Made by a program: the position numbers and the translations under genes. This document shows, piece after piece, positions 34,480 through 47,688 of a DNA stretch of 64,000 bases; the first letter of the stretch is position 1; every line of letters begins with the position of its first letter. The stretch spans positions 19,530,001-19,594,000 of the forward strand of contig JAKSXM010000014.1 in assembly GCA_022575985.1 (NCBI GenBank), read 5' to 3'. The notes below the pieces were generated by a model, which made no database searches, was not told the origin of the DNA, and saw nothing but the letters and a program-made list of their open reading frames with translations. This DNA is from Anagrus nilaparvatae (Eukaryota; Arthropoda; Insecta; Hymenoptera; Mymaridae).

Positions 34480-35760
34480 ATTAAGTGATGAATGAGCTAA
34501 TGGCATTCAAATACAGCTGTACAATCTTATGCCATCAGTAAACAGTTCAATGCAGCAATTAAGATGCATTCAAAAATTTCATTCATAAAGATATTAAACA
34601 ATTAGGGACCTGAACTACCTTACAATACCACAACCGCATTCCTTTCAGATAACATAAATGAAATAAATGATAAAATTTTAAATGGAATTTTAATTTTACC
34701 AAGCTTTTTTAAAAGCAAAAGAATATATAGACTATCAATAGTTATTTGTAGGTCAATGAACAGAATAACCGCTTTTAATCAACTCATTAGAAATGTATAA
34801 TTGTTCAATTTTACTAAACTTGTACCTGTATTTTTATTTTGCGTAAAATCGAATTGATTATTTTGAATAACATCATTAGTATAATATTTTAATATTTTCG
34901 TCAGGATAGAATTATATATTTTATATTTATTACATAATTATATATTATATATTTTGGCTGACGGTGAAATAATCGAAATTGGACGATAATTTAAAACTTC
35001 AGAAAAATTACGTTCTTTAAATATTGATGTTAGATAAGTTAATTTTAAAATATTATAGGATATATACCGGTTAAAATACACAAATTGAATAATAATATAG
35101 ACATTTTTTTACAGAAAAATTCCTTAAATTCCTTGATGTTTTTTAACATCATATGATGTTAAGCTTTTCATAAACCGATGTGAAAAAATTTAAAAACATA
35201 TTTGATGATGCAGTTTCACTCTTCGAGCTCTGATTATTCTAGTAGACTGATGAGGGTGTAGTTGAATTATTCCTCAAAAAATAACCATAATTCCAATAGT
35301 TTTTAATATTTATTTAAATTGAATTTTTAAACTTATACAGATAATTTCGATATGAAATCTTCGAGTGATAAGCACACTCTGACCTAAGATTTTTAAATTC
35401 AGCAGAATATACAGCCTCATTTGTCTGTTTTCAAAGCACATGGACATATTTTTTCTCTTAGTCAAGTTAATAAAATGCTTATTAAAACAAATTGGAAAAT
35501 TCGAGTTTTTATAAACTATTATTTTTGGAACACATATATCGATAATATTGTTATGAGGTTTTAAAATTTGCTCAAAATAAAATCAACATTAATTTGACTG
35601 AATTTATGAGATTCGTTAAGATTAATGTCATCTAAAAATGACCAATCATAACATAACAAGTGGCACTTTAATTCTTTAGAGTCAATTTTGCTATATAAAT
35701 AAAAAACTTCTTTTTGAATTGACGGATCACAGCTTTCAACACTACTGAACCGCAACAAAC
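34480..35760 (-). pseudogene. decayed non-LTR retrotransposon (linker and reverse transcriptase)
   Basis: Reading the minus strand from 35760 down: an endonuclease-to-RT linker (SIQKEVFYLYSKIDSKELK, LLCYDWSFLDDINLNESHKF), then broken RT motifs near 35050-34950 (NYRPIS- and IISPSA-like), QNNQFDFTQNKNTGTSLVKL near 34850, and SGP-LFNIFMNEIFE near 34600. Stops and frameshifts are frequent. It abuts the 1.5-kb foldback on its left. Confidence 0.7.
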
Positions 35761-36224
35761 TTGGTACATGATATTCGTCTATACTTGTATAAGATATTCA
35801 TCCTGATAAATATTTAAAGAACGAAGAAATGTTTCTTAGGTAAAACAAAGATCTAGAAAATACCCTAGAGATAATATCTCAGAGTGTTGTGTAACAATTT
35901 ATCTAAGATTTAGGAGTTTAAGTATATTTTTAAGTAAATTTTTTTTTTAATTTGTAAAAATAGTTTTTAAAAATATTTTTTACAATTTTTTATAAAATAC
36001 ATTTTTTTTTATTTTAATTACAACTTTTTTGTAGAAAACTCGCCTTATTGACCCACCCTCCTCCTTTGAAATGTATATACATTTTTTTTTGTTATTTTAA
36101 AAAATAAAAAAACATTAAATAAATTTTTTTGTACCTCATAAAATTACTAACTTTAATATTTATTTTATTTTATTGCACAGTTTTAACTTAATTAAGAAAA
36201 AAAAAACATAACGTCCTTTTTCTC

Positions 36225-36320
36225 ATTACCGTACCTTCCCCCTTGTCACAATTGGTCACATTTTATAGTAGACCTACCTACCCAAAACTCTGGACGTCGT
36301 TTATGGATGCTCCCTAACTT
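36225..36320. other. GC-richer block, possible transposon end
   Basis: CCCCCTTGTCACAATTGGTC and the following GGACGTCGTTTATGGATGC look like terminal sequence of a DNA transposon rather than host coding sequence. No partner end was identified. Confidence 0.25.
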
Positions 36321-36666
36321 ATAACAAGTAATTATTACGAATGTTACCGAAATCTAAATCTACTGTGTTACCAAATATTTGTATTTAATTATTTAGAAAT
36401 GGTATGTAATGTTCTTTTTATTAGTTTTTTCAACACAATATAAAAAAGAAGAAAAATTTAATACAGTTTCTTTACAAATTTTAATGCTGAATTAAACTTG
36501 AAGCTTCATACGGTACAAAATAATTGTAAGAAAAATGGAAAAACTTAAAACTAAGTAATAACCGTAAGGATTCACATTATTTATTAAAAAAGAAATTCAT
36601 AACAAAAATTTAGCCTCTAACAGAAATTTTTAGGATTTCTAGTATATTCTTTTTATTTATTTTTTT

Positions 36667-36882
36667 AACATGGAACATGTTTATTGGATGGGGTTTTTTT
36701 CAAAAGTCCTGCTTGAGATGGCAGAGGGGGTAAAATGGATTTAGAATAATTTGAAGTGAGAGTCAGGCTCTAAAAAGTACAAGAACTTAGAATACTTTAG
36801 GTTTCTGGACTTAGGATAATTAATATTTCTGGATTTTTTGAGTTTTTGGATTTATTACTGTTATGAGTGAACATGTTCCATG
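36667..36882. mobile_element. MITE, AACATGGAACAT family, copy 2
   Basis: The ends are AACATGGAACATGTTTATT and GTGAACATGTTCCATG. The interior is homologous to 4454-4716 (G-rich block, GGGGGTAAAA, TTAGAATAATTT). A fragment of the same end occurs at 39959-39983. Confidence 0.65.
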
Positions 36883-37523
36883 CCCGTTGGTTGTGTGAAC
36901 ACACAAACCAGTAATAAGTTTTTTTTTATTTATTAACTAAATTTACGGGATGAACCCTTTAAATTTAATTATAAAATATTTAAGTGATTATTATTATAAA
37001 ACTTATACTTTATTATATGTGCATAAAATATAATTCTTTTTTATGTATATAATAAAGTAACATTTTTCTTGTTCATAAATTATAGTTTTATTTTATTACA
37101 AGTAACAATATTTCTTTTATTAACAATTTAACAGATCAGAAAGTAGAGCTAACTCATTTTTAACTGTATTTTTTACCGTTCGTAAGTTGATTTTATGAAT
37201 TTAATTTAATTTATTTTGGGCAAATATATAAAAATTATTTAAGACTAGATAAAATAACTGCTTTGATATCCCACAGGCGTTTATAAAAATGCCTGTGTGG
37301 GATTGGTATTAATAAAATTTTAGTTACATAAAAGTAATGTAAATGAACGAATTAGTTATAATTATAATTAAAAGTATACTAATCAAAATACTAAATACCT
37401 ATATAATAAATATAAATACATAGTAATAAATATAAATATACAAATTGTTAAAATAAAATCCATATTTTTTCATATAAACATAAACATTTTTGTGCAAAAA
37501 AAAATCAATCAAGTAAATATGTT

Positions 37524-39150
37524 ATTTATTTATTTATTTTAGAAAGAATTTTGCGCAAGCAATACCAATGCGCATTTGAATACAATATTAGAAAAAATAC
37601 TTAATACATTAAAATAAAAATTTTTATAAACACTATCTCATTATCAATAATAGAAATAATATAATAAATTTTTAAAATTTTTAAGATAAACCAAAAATGT
37701 TAAAATTTACGTAGGAGCTATGTAATAAAATTATTCATAACAAAATAAAAAGAATTTAATATATATTTGCAAAATTAAAAATATAACTAAAATAGTTTAA
37801 TTTAATAACAACAAAAAAATAATAGCATGAGAGAATTTTAAACCGGTTGAAGGACAGCTGATATTGGGGGTTTTTTATACACAAGAGATATTTCATTAAG
37901 TGGGTTTTAAATGCTTCTAAACATGTATAAGCTTTCAGAGTAAAAGGCAAATTATTCCATTCGGTAATGGCTGTTATAAAGAATGAGTTTTTATAAAAAT
38001 CTGTTCGATATGAACTTGGTAGAGAAAAAATAAGTGGTAGAAATTTGTACAAAGAAGTATCAGGCAAATTGCGTTGTGAATACCTAATTGTGTCATCAGA
38101 AACTTTGAATTGTGATGAGAGATATAGAGGTCTTTGAGAGGATATCAAACTATGTACAAGTACTAATTTAAAGTATTTTCTACGTGTATTAGCAGTTAAC
38201 CAATTCCATTCATTCCTTAATGAAGTTATTGACACACCTTCATATCTTCTCACTTCAAAAATAAACCGTATTGCTAAGTTTAATATCCTTTCAATATAAT
38301 TTCAATGTATGTTAAAACATACATAAAAATACAATTAGGAAAAATGTTATAGAACAATATTTCAATTAGCTTTGAAACTAGTAGAATTATAGACATTTGT
38401 CTATAATATGAATATGAGATAAATATTAATTGCTGAAAGATATTATATGTTATATCAAGTTAAAATTTAATAATAGCTTAGGTAACTTAATTTTTAAGTT
38501 TTTTTTGTTTTCACATTTCATAGTTTTAGAGCTATTAGGTAGTCTATTGAACAGATTAATAGCTTTTATATAGAACTTTTCCTATAGATAGTCTTATGAA
38601 TCTAAGGTAAATTGATACGATTCCAGGAATTTTGTTTGGATTTAAAATATTTAATTGTTACTTTTGGGTAATAAAAAAACAGGTAAAGGATCTTATATAA
38701 TTGTAAGATATTATTAAATTGAGAAAATTAATTGATTTTTACATGATTTAATTATTTGTTTTGTGCAGGCTGTATTAATTTTTATACATTTTTAAAGGCA
38801 CATTCCCAAACTGTAATAAGATAAATAGCAACCCCTAAGAAAAGAGCAGGGTAGATTATTTTAAGTATTGGATTATTTAGATATTTCAATTTACGAAAGA
38901 TAAAAGTTATATGACTCTGTTATTTAATCGCTTTACAAGTACATTCAATTTCATGAATTGATCAAAAATTATAATCTCAAATATATGCAATGAACACTCT
39001 TTGTAAATATTGATACACTAGTTAGAATCAGGTACACTTATTTTAGTACAGCCAAAGGCAATATATTGGGTTTTATTTATTGATAATTTATTGGCTATTA
39101 GCTATTTATATACTAAATTAAGATTATTATTTATTGTTATACTTGAAAAT
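37524..39150 (-). pseudogene. Jockey-like retrotransposon, C-terminal reverse-transcriptase part
   Basis: The 3' end has (TAAA)n at 37524-37543. An open stretch 38281-37756 on the minus strand reads ERILNLAIRFIFEVRRYEGV, then LTANTRRKYFKLVLVHSLI, FITAITEWNNLPFTLKAYTC and LEAFKTHLMKYLL, the usual terminal region of such elements. Further upstream (38500-39150) are stop-riddled traces such as INKTQYIAFGCTKISVPDSN, which corresponds to the end of the RT palm region. Confidence 0.8.
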
Positions 39151-39199
39151 TATTTAAATTTATTAAATATACTTGTAAACATTACTGCTATGTTTAGAT

Positions 39200-40600
39200 T
39201 AATTTTTTACAGAAAATATAAAAAAAAATTTTATCATTTTGGAGACTTATAATAAAAAATTAATTCGTTTATTAGATTAAGGCAACTTGAAACTTGTACC
39301 GGATAAACTTTTTTTTTCGTATAAATATTCTTATAAGTTTATAAGGTTTAAAAATATACAACCTTCAGTTATACTATTAAAGTTTAGGAAAAAACTTTTT
39401 TCAGGCTTATCAGATTAAAAAAAAATCATTAAATTTTCAAAAAAAAATAAATTCTATATTCTAAAAATATACGCACATAATCAAAACAAATAATGTTGAC
39501 CTAAATTTTACTAAAACAGAACTAAAAAAAGTTTTTTTTTGCATTATAATAAAGTAATTTTTTTTTTACATTGTAATTACATGATTCTTAAATTTCTCAG
39601 AATCTTATTATTTTTTTATACAATTAATACAAAGAAAATAAGTATTGAATAAATTTCATATAATCTTTTGTTCAGAAAATAATGAAAATTTTTTTACAAG
39701 AAATTTATATAAATATATAGCTATTTTTTTATAAATAAGTAACAATAAGTTAGTAAAATAAGGGATAATAGAATAATATCCAGGTAATTGAAATATCCTG
39801 TGAAATTGTATTATTTGAAATTATTAGTACGTATACTTTGATATAGTATAATTGGAGGCCTTTGTACTGTTTTTTTTTAAATAAGATACATTTTGTCCAA
39901 AGTCATTTATACTAATAAAATACTTATAATTGGTTTATGTCTTCTCACTAACAACGATCATGGAACATGTTCACTCATAACAGTTTGAACGTATATTTTC
40001 AGGTAAAAAAAAATTAATTAAGTATTTTATAGATTTGTTGAAAATGATTAAGAAAACATTAAAATTACCCACGTAAAAAGATTAAGCTTAATTTTGGGTA
40101 AGCTCACTGAAACAAATAAATTGTATAAGAAACAATAATAATAAATAAATATAAACAACGATATTTTCCAATCTCAATGTCTTTAATAGTCATAAATATT
40201 ATTAAAGAATAGTTAAAAATAAGATTTAACAAAAAAATCAGTAATAATCACTATCTTTATATCTAAAAATTATGAACTTAATTTTTAATTATATTTTTTT
40301 ATAGGTTTATGTGTGTAAATCAAAAAATGTTTTATTTTTTTAAATCTAAAAAGTATACTATACGTAATTGCCGCTTAATACTTAATTTTTTTATAAATGT
40401 TTTATATAGCTACCTAACAGCTTAAGAAATATTTTATATTATATGATGATAAAATTTTATAAATGAAAAATGTAATAAAAACTATTGACATAAATGCCAC
40501 CTTGCAGTTAAAAGTTATAAAAATATAAAATAAAATTTAATAAGTAGTATAAAGATTTTGTTTTAGCTTTTTTTACACTAACTATGTACTGCAGTATAAT
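39200..40600. other. no gene seen
   Basis: AT-rich, low-complexity DNA. The only recognisable element is a 25-base fragment at 39959-39983 matching the ends of the AACATGGAACAT MITE. Confidence 0.4.
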
Positions 40601-40603
40601 TTA

Positions 40604-41154
40604 GGGTGTCCATTATTTACCAAACTTAATTTTTTGCTAAAAAAAAAACACAAAAAAAATAAGATTTATCAAATAAAGCAGTTTAAAATCCGATTGCAAA
40701 ATACATACTTTCTGTTAATTTTTTTTTGACGTTATCTTCAAAAATATTAAAATTGCTTTAATTAGACTACAATAAAAAAATCTGGAACCCCGATTTTCCT
40801 GTTTTAACCCTTATATGAATAAAATAAGGGTTAAAAAGGAAAATTAGAGTTCCCGATATTTTTTTAGTGTAGGCTAATTTTAGCATTCATTTGTTTGTGT
40901 TAATATATCTTCAAAAAAAAAAAAAAATAACAAGCACAATTGATTTTCGTGGCTATAAAAAAATCTTAAGCTAAATTTTCTAAAAAGCACGACTTCCCCG
41001 TTTTATTTAAATCGAAAAAAGACATGCATTTAGGCAACCTTAGCAGTCAGTTTTTTAACTGCTTTATTTTTAAAATCTTAATTTTTTGGTATTTTTTTTT
41101 CATTTAAAAACCTAGGAGCACCAAAAAATTAAGTTTGGCGAATAACGGACACCC
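40604..41154. mobile_element. 551-bp foldback MITE, Tc1/mariner-like ends
   Basis: The ends GGGTGTCCATTATTTACCAA and CGAATAACGGACACCC are inverted and flanked by TA on both sides (40602-40603, 41155-41156). Inner arms include ACTTAATTTTTTG against CAAAAAATTAAG, and ACCCCGATTTTCC near 40793 against GGAAAATTAGAGTTC near 40839. Non-coding. It stops 38 bases before the 10-kb composite begins. Confidence 0.82.
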
Positions 41155-41389
41155 TACTGAGTATAAAAATGCGATATATACTTTTTTATATACACTGTAA
41201 AAAGTAACTTTCTTAGATTTACAAAAAAAATAGAATTTTTTCGAAAAATTAGCGAATTTTCAAAAAATGTTGTAAATATTCGATAAAAATCGTAAATTTA
41301 CTAAAGGCTATTGCCGGATAAATATAGTGATTTGGCCCCCCTCCCCAATCTCAAAAAAATTATTTGCATCCGAAAGATATTATAAAAAC

Positions 41390-42387
41390 TGTGACCGAGG
41401 TTATTTTAAAAGGGTCAAACAAAATAAAATAATAAAAATAACAAACCTGAAATTCCGGGAAATACAGAAATGAAATAAATTTTATAATAAAATAAATGTA
41501 GTCAAATTTTATATACAAATAATGAAAATTATTTATTTGAAATGAAAATTATAAGTTTATTTTATTTACAGAAAGTATTGATTATTATTCTAATTTCCGG
41601 AATGAACATAAAGTTGAGCGCCACTAGATTTATTAAAATCTAGAAATTTTGAATAACTAAATAAGAAAGAAATGACAAAATTAAATAACTCAAAAACACG
41701 AAAACAATGGTCACTATATTGAAAAAAGGGAGAGCATTGAGACGATCTCGGGCGTCTTTCCACAACTTTAATTATACACAAAATTATAAAACTAAAACCG
41801 TACTTATATAACTAATAATTATCTAAAACTGAATTAACTAAATACGCGAAAGAACACACACATCATTGGTAAATTAACATATCTTGTTTTACCATATAAT
41901 ATCCGTGTCTGAAGATCTCTCCTTCCGAATATTCTTGATGATGGCGGTGTCTTTCTCGTAGTCCAAATATAAAGTCACAAATATAATATTTATTCACACA
42001 AGTAAGTTATTAATAAATCACAAAATTATAATTAGTCTGCTTTCTTTGAAAGTCTGTAAATTATAAAATATTTATAATTTAAACTTGGTGTTAACACATA
42101 TTATTTTACGGAGCGAGCAACGACTGCGTGTCACTCGTCCGGAGTCCGCAGTGGGAATGGCGTCGCGGCCTGATATAGATGAAGAACTCTGTTCTTCTCC
42201 AAAAGTGTCGAATTCTGATTGGCTCAGAGAATCGATCACGTGAAAATGCCTTATTGGTGGCATTTTATGTCACAAAACTAACGAAAATTCGAATTTATAA
42301 ATCTTATTATTTTTATGAAATAATAGATTTATTTAAAAATTGCTAATAAATTATAAATTCCATGTAACCGGATTTCACCCTGTTACA
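41390..42387 (-). repeat. 3' LTR of the non-autonomous LTR element
   Basis: 998 bp, TG...CA ends, direct copy of 45959-46956. In the element's own orientation this is the 3' LTR because the polypurine tract adjoins it at 42388-42400. The open frame at 41590-41781 occurs identically in the other LTR and is not taken as a gene. Confidence 0.9.
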
Positions 42388-42400
42388 TACCCCCCCTCTT

Positions 42401-45075
42401 AACCATAGTTAAGGGTTGAGTTGATTCATGTGTGTGTTCTTTTCCTACCTATCTTTGTGGGCTTTATTACATAAAAACACTAAGCTAACGAAACTAAATA
42501 ATCCAGATTTTTTTTTTTTTCGGATAGCCTATATAGAAGGATAAGGAAAGGGCACAATTTGGTTAGGTCAAAATAAGGTTCCTTATAAATCATAATTGGT
42601 GAGAATGTCATTTGCACAAGAGAATGGATTTTTGAAGAAAATAATATATACTAATATTTTAATAAAATGATTTAGATTAACTAAGAGTACCAAGAGTTAA
42701 AAATTCAAAACTTAATAAAGGAAGAGTTTAGATTAATTCAGAATTTTATCAAAAATATTTGCAGAACAAAAACTAAGCATCTCTTACCTAAAATCAAATC
42801 CAGCAGATGCTTTTCCGGGAAGCAAGTAGCAAAGAAAATTTAAGTAAACAAAGGATATGGAAAATAGATTTTCTGAAGAGGTTTATTCTAAATGAAAAAT
42901 AATTTTACCAATCCTGACACAAAATATTTTTGTAGAAATAAGAATAAAAATATTATTCCTAAATTCTACGGACAAAATCTGATCACTGAAAATAATTATT
43001 TTCAGTTCTCATTAGGACTATCCTCTTAATCGTCGATCTCCGTCTCGGTTTTAGAGCTAAGGTGGCTTCCTGGGAAGTCACAATAGTCAATGAATTTCAA
43101 AGAGAAAATAACTCGATGAAATTCGGTCACAAATTGAAAATATTTAAGGAGAATCTCTCCGCTAAATATGATCATTTGAGTATGAAAAACATACTCGCGA
43201 ACTAATACTATATACAAACTATTTACAAAATTCCAAAAGCTTAAATTTTCAAAGACCAACTTTCCGGGGATTATCATTTAAGACAAAAAAATAATTTAAT
43301 TCTATATTTCACAAATACCATAGAATAACTGAATCAGGGGCAAATAAGAATTTTATAAGGACTAAAAACCGTATTAACGAAATTGGGAAACTAAACACAA
43401 TATTATCTGAGAATTACATCTCCAGATCAATTCATGAAATTTTTTCGAGAGCTATGCTCTACGATTTTAATCAAAATACGAAAGTTTTTACAAACATACA
43501 AAATCTCAAAATACATACAAAAAGATATTAAAAAGAAACTTGAAAATAATAAACATTAGGCTAAATTTTTAGTTAAATTGGGCTAAATACAAAAATAAAC
43601 AAGCCATGTCCGAGAATTACATCTCCGAACTAAGCAATTACTAAATTACAGAAACAGAAGGAAATTTCTTCCTCTCTGAAAAATACTAAATTTTCAAATA
43701 CGAAAAATTTCAAAAAAAACTAAATTTAGAAGACCAAAAATCAGTGCACTTGATTTTGGAATTCCAAGGACAAATAAGGAAAATTGCGAAAAATTCTCCG
43801 AATTTTTCCTGGTTCAAACAGCTACATAGAGAGAGTCTTTTTTTTCAGCTTCTCTAATTCACATATTCGAATTTACCGATCTCCTTTAATTCAATGTAGA
43901 ATTGTAGGTCACGGTATACTACTCTCCCCCCAACGGCTACATGTTATACAAAGAAACAAGTCCGGTCTCTCAGAATCCTCCCCTTCCCCCATTACGGAGC
44001 GAAGGTTTGATAAAGAAAACTTAAGGAAGAGCAGGGTCAAAATTGACTATATATCGAAATATATAATCGGATCACAAAATCTCAAAACTAAACCAAGGAT
44101 TAAATAAGTATTAAATATAAATCTTAGATAACTAAACATAGTCTGAATATATAAGAAAAACAAATTTGTATCTTAGGGCTTACCCCTTAAGAATACGGAA
44201 AAATTATGACTAAAAAGAGATATAAAAATTAGACTAAATCAAAAAGAAAACATATTTACAAAATTCGGTCAAATCAAATTGAAATAACCTAAACCACACC
44301 ATTTTTTTTTTTTTTTTTTGGTGGGTAGCTAGCGGAAGCGTGGGTGCCAACCACGACGGAAGATGATCTTAGATCAAAACTTTACCGCGCCTGCTTTAAA
44401 AAGCATTAGAAATTTAAAAATTTCATTTTCAAAACGAAGAGGTACATGTTTCGTAAATGGAGGCAAAAATTTGAAATTATACCGAGTATACTTTCAAGGT
44501 CAAATATCTAGTAATTTGTCAGGGATCTACCCTCGAGAAGCAAAAACAAAATATATTTACAAAAGACTGAATAATCACAAAGGCAAAATCCATAATTCCT
44601 TAAAGGGCAGAAAAAAAAGGGGCGAAGCTAAATAGATTAAATCCAAACTCTTGCAATAAATATAAATTTCAAAAGAACATTAGAAAAATGTTCACAAAAG
44701 TGAAGAGCAAAATATATGTCATAAAAGCATATATAGTATGAGGTAAAGTTTTACCAAAATTCGAAAACATAATTTCCAAAGTTCGAAAGCAAATAACCAA
44801 TTTCTAAAACAAGACTAGTATAGGAAGCTTAGGTAGGTTAGGCTAGGATGAGTCAGGATAGTGAAATGCCAACTCGGCAAATTCACCGTATACAATACAT
44901 TTTTTTTGTATTAGTTACAATATTTTACAAATATATTTATAATGCCCACGTGTGTGTTCTTTCACGATCTCAGCGCAAAACGTTCCTAACCTGATTCTTA
45001 TATACTAGAATTCATACCAGCATACTTCCATACTCGACATACAAAAAGTTCACAATTCTTCATAATAATCTTGAT
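42401..45075. other. non-coding interior of the LTR element
   Basis: No conserved retroviral-type protein motif was seen on either strand. Open frames such as 43026-43277 (minus), 43784-44107 and 44363-44635 (plus) are short, match nothing recognised and are unlikely to be genes. A run of about 19 T lies at 44303-44321. Confidence 0.5.
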
Positions 45076-45730
45076 AAATTCGTTTTTTAACACTTTATTA
45101 AGATTTATGCACAAAAGTTCACTTTTTAACGGAATATGCCATATATATACAAAAAAGTTCGGTTTTATATGGAATATACCGTATATGTGTAAAAAAAATT
45201 CAATCTTCTATGTAATTTACCATATATATGAGAATAAAGTTCAAAAATCGGTATATTTTTCAAAAAGGTCAAATTTTGTTGGAATTGTCCATATATAGCT
45301 CAATAAACTAAATTCTACCAAAACTAATCATATAAATTACAAAGTTGTTAAAGAAATTAATTTTAAAAAAAAATTTCAGAAAAAGTCAAATTTATACGGA
45401 AATTACCATATATAGTCGAAAATTACAAAAATTGAGGGGATAATCCGTATATACTAAAATTAATTATAATTTTACAAAATTATAGCTAACTAAACAAAAT
45501 ACAAAAAAAAAATTTACAATTTTAGATGATTTTATACGGATTTACCCGTATATAACTTAAATTTTGCGAAATTTTAAATTTTTGCACAATTTCCGTGGAA
45601 TATTTCATATACTGGGCGAATTAATTAAATTTTGAATCGTTAGTTAAATTTTTACGAAAAATTAAAATTTTTACAAAAAATTAAAATTTTAGTGAAAGCA
45701 CCCATATAGCGTGTTCCACGAATTTCACTT
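45076..45730. repeat. degenerate tandem array of TAYGGAAWWTACCRTATA palindromes
   Basis: Inside the LTR element, just downstream of its primer binding site, a short palindromic word recurs about nine times: GGAATATGCCATATATA, GGAATATACCGTATATG, GTAATTTACCATATATA, GGAATTGTCCATATATA, GGAAATTACCATATATA, GGATAATCCGTATATAC, GGATTTACCCGTATATA and similar. Spacing is roughly 50-80 bases. The unit could be an RNA hairpin or protein-binding array in the leader (inference). Confidence 0.6.
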
Positions 45731-45958
45731 TATACTAAGAATCACAACAATGTAACAGGTATAAACAAAAACTTAAACGAAAAAAAATTTTTTCTTTCTA
45801 ACACACACATACCAATGCACAAAAATTTTTGGTTTCCAAAAAAAAAACCTTTGGAAGAAATTTAATTTAAGAAACAAAAAAAATGGCTAAATGGGACTAA
45901 ATAATAATTTTAAATTAAATTAAAGTTGTCGAGCCCCACGTTTGCGAGCGCCAAAATA

Positions 45959-46956
45959 TGTGACCGAGGTTATTTTAAAAGGGTCAAACAAAATAAAATA
46001 ATAAAAATAACAAACCTGAAATTCCGGGAAATACAGAAATGAAATAAATTTTATAATAAAATAAATGTAGTCAAATTTTATATACAAATAATGAAAATTA
46101 TTTATTTGAAATGAAAATTATAAGTTTATTTTATTTACAGAAAGTATTGATTATTATTCTAATTTCCGGAATGAACATAAAGTTGAGCGCCACTAGATTT
46201 ATTAAAATCTAGAAATTTTGAATAACTAAATAAGAAAGAAATGACAAAATTAAATAACTCAAAAACACGAAAACAATGGTCACTATATTGAAAAAAGGGA
46301 GAGCATTGAGACGATCTCGGGCGTCTTTCCACAACTTTAATTATACACAAAATTATAAAACTAAAACCGTACTTATATAACTAATAATTATCTAAAACTG
46401 AATTAACTAAATACGCGAAAGAACACACACATCATTGGTAAATTAACATATCTTGTTTTACCATATAATATCCGTGTCTGAAGATCTCTCCTTCCGAATA
46501 TTCTTGATGATGGCGGTGTCTTTCTCGTAGTCCAAATATAAAGTCACAAATATAATATTTATTCACACAAGTAAGTTATTAATAAATCACAAAATTATAA
46601 TTAGTCTGCTTTCTTTGAAAGTCTGTAAATTATAAAATATTTATAATTTAAACTTGGTGTTAACACATATTATTTTACGGAGTGATCAACGACTGCGTGT
46701 CACTCGTCCGGAGTCCGCAGTGGGAATGGCGTCGCGGCCTGATATAGATGAAGAACTCTGTTCTTCTCCAAAAGTGTCGAATTCTGATTGGCTCAGAGAA
46801 TCGATCACGTGAAAATGCCTTATTGGTGGCATTTTATGTCACAAAACTAACGAAAATTCGAATTTATAAATCTTATTATTTTTATGAAATAATAGATTTA
46901 TTTAAAAATTGCTAATAAATTATAAATTCCATGTAACCGGATTTCACCCTGTTACA
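45959..46956 (-). repeat. 5' LTR of the non-autonomous LTR element
   Basis: 998 bp, direct copy of 41390-42387. It is the 5' LTR by the adjoining primer-binding-site-like sequence at 45932-45953, five bases away. It should carry the element's promoter; I could not fix the start site. Confidence 0.9.
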
Positions 46957-47688
46957 AAACTAACCGATCGCCGTTGGAATTAGCTTCCTAGCCCATATTA
47001 GGCACCCTTAAACCTTAAAAAACCTTAAAAATCGTGTTTTTTGCGGTTTTTTTTGTTTCTCCACACTGTGTTGAGCTATTAATCTGAAACTTGCGTAGAA
47101 AAAAAGGGCACAGAGTGTATTTTCAATCTTCATTGGTTTTAGACCTTTAAAACCATTTTAAGACCCCGAAAATTTATTTTTAATTTTCGAAAAATTGGTT
47201 TTTTGAGCATAAAAAAAAATAACCAGCGTTAAATTTCTTCAAAATGACCTAAAAAGTTGAAAAAAAGTATATTTTACTGATATCAGTCTTGTCCTAGAGG
47301 GGGAGCTCATCTCCACACCTTCAAAACTCAAAAAACGCGTTTTTTTGCCTCTACACGATTAAAATGCAATAGAATTGGAAAAATTCGTTTTGGAACCTCC
47401 CTCAATCTTTTTGAGCATCTATTTATACATTTTAACTAAAATATATTTCATTAATTATTATTTTTAGACCACTCAAGACCACCTTAAGAGCCCAAAAATT
47501 GATTTTATATTTTCAAAAAATCAGTTTTTTTGAAATTAAAAAATTATACCTGCCTTTAATTCTTTCAAATTGGACTAAAAAGGCAAAGAAAATTATTTTT
47601 TAACGATATCAGTCCTGTCCTGGAGGGGGAGCTCATCCTTACCCCTTGAAAACTCAAAAAACGCGTTTCTTTGCCCCTACACGATTAA

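Larger units (their letters stand above)
41390..46956 (-). mobile_element. non-autonomous LTR retroelement, 5.57 kb
   Basis: Two direct 998-bp LTRs (41390-42387 and 45959-46956) begin TGTGACCGAG and end CTGTTACA on the plus strand. A primer-binding-site-like sequence (TGGCGCTCGC AAACGTGGGGC) on the minus strand at 45932-45953, and a polypurine tract (AAGAGGGGGGG) against the other LTR at 42390-42400, show that the element points to the minus strand. A 4-bp target duplication (AAAC) flanks it at 41386-41389 and 46957-46960. I saw only two mismatches between the LTRs, near 42114-42118 against 46683-46687. The 3.6-kb interior has no gag, protease, reverse-transcriptase or integrase motif, so it must have been mobilised by a relative (LARD-like). 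The duplication length and layout fit a Ty3/gypsy-type partner, which is inferred. Confidence 0.88.

Noticed and set aside
45076..45730. CRISPR-like array
   Set aside because: The units are short, degenerate palindromes without uniform spacers, inside an LTR element of an intron-bearing genome.
42401..45958. Hidden gag or pol in the LTR element
   Set aside because: Both strands were read for protease, reverse-transcriptase, RNase H and integrase motifs. None was found, and the longest frames are about 100 codons.
41590..46350. Identical 63-codon frames at 41590-41781 and 46159-46350
   Set aside because: They lie at the same position in the two LTRs and are duplicated with them. No known protein is encoded.
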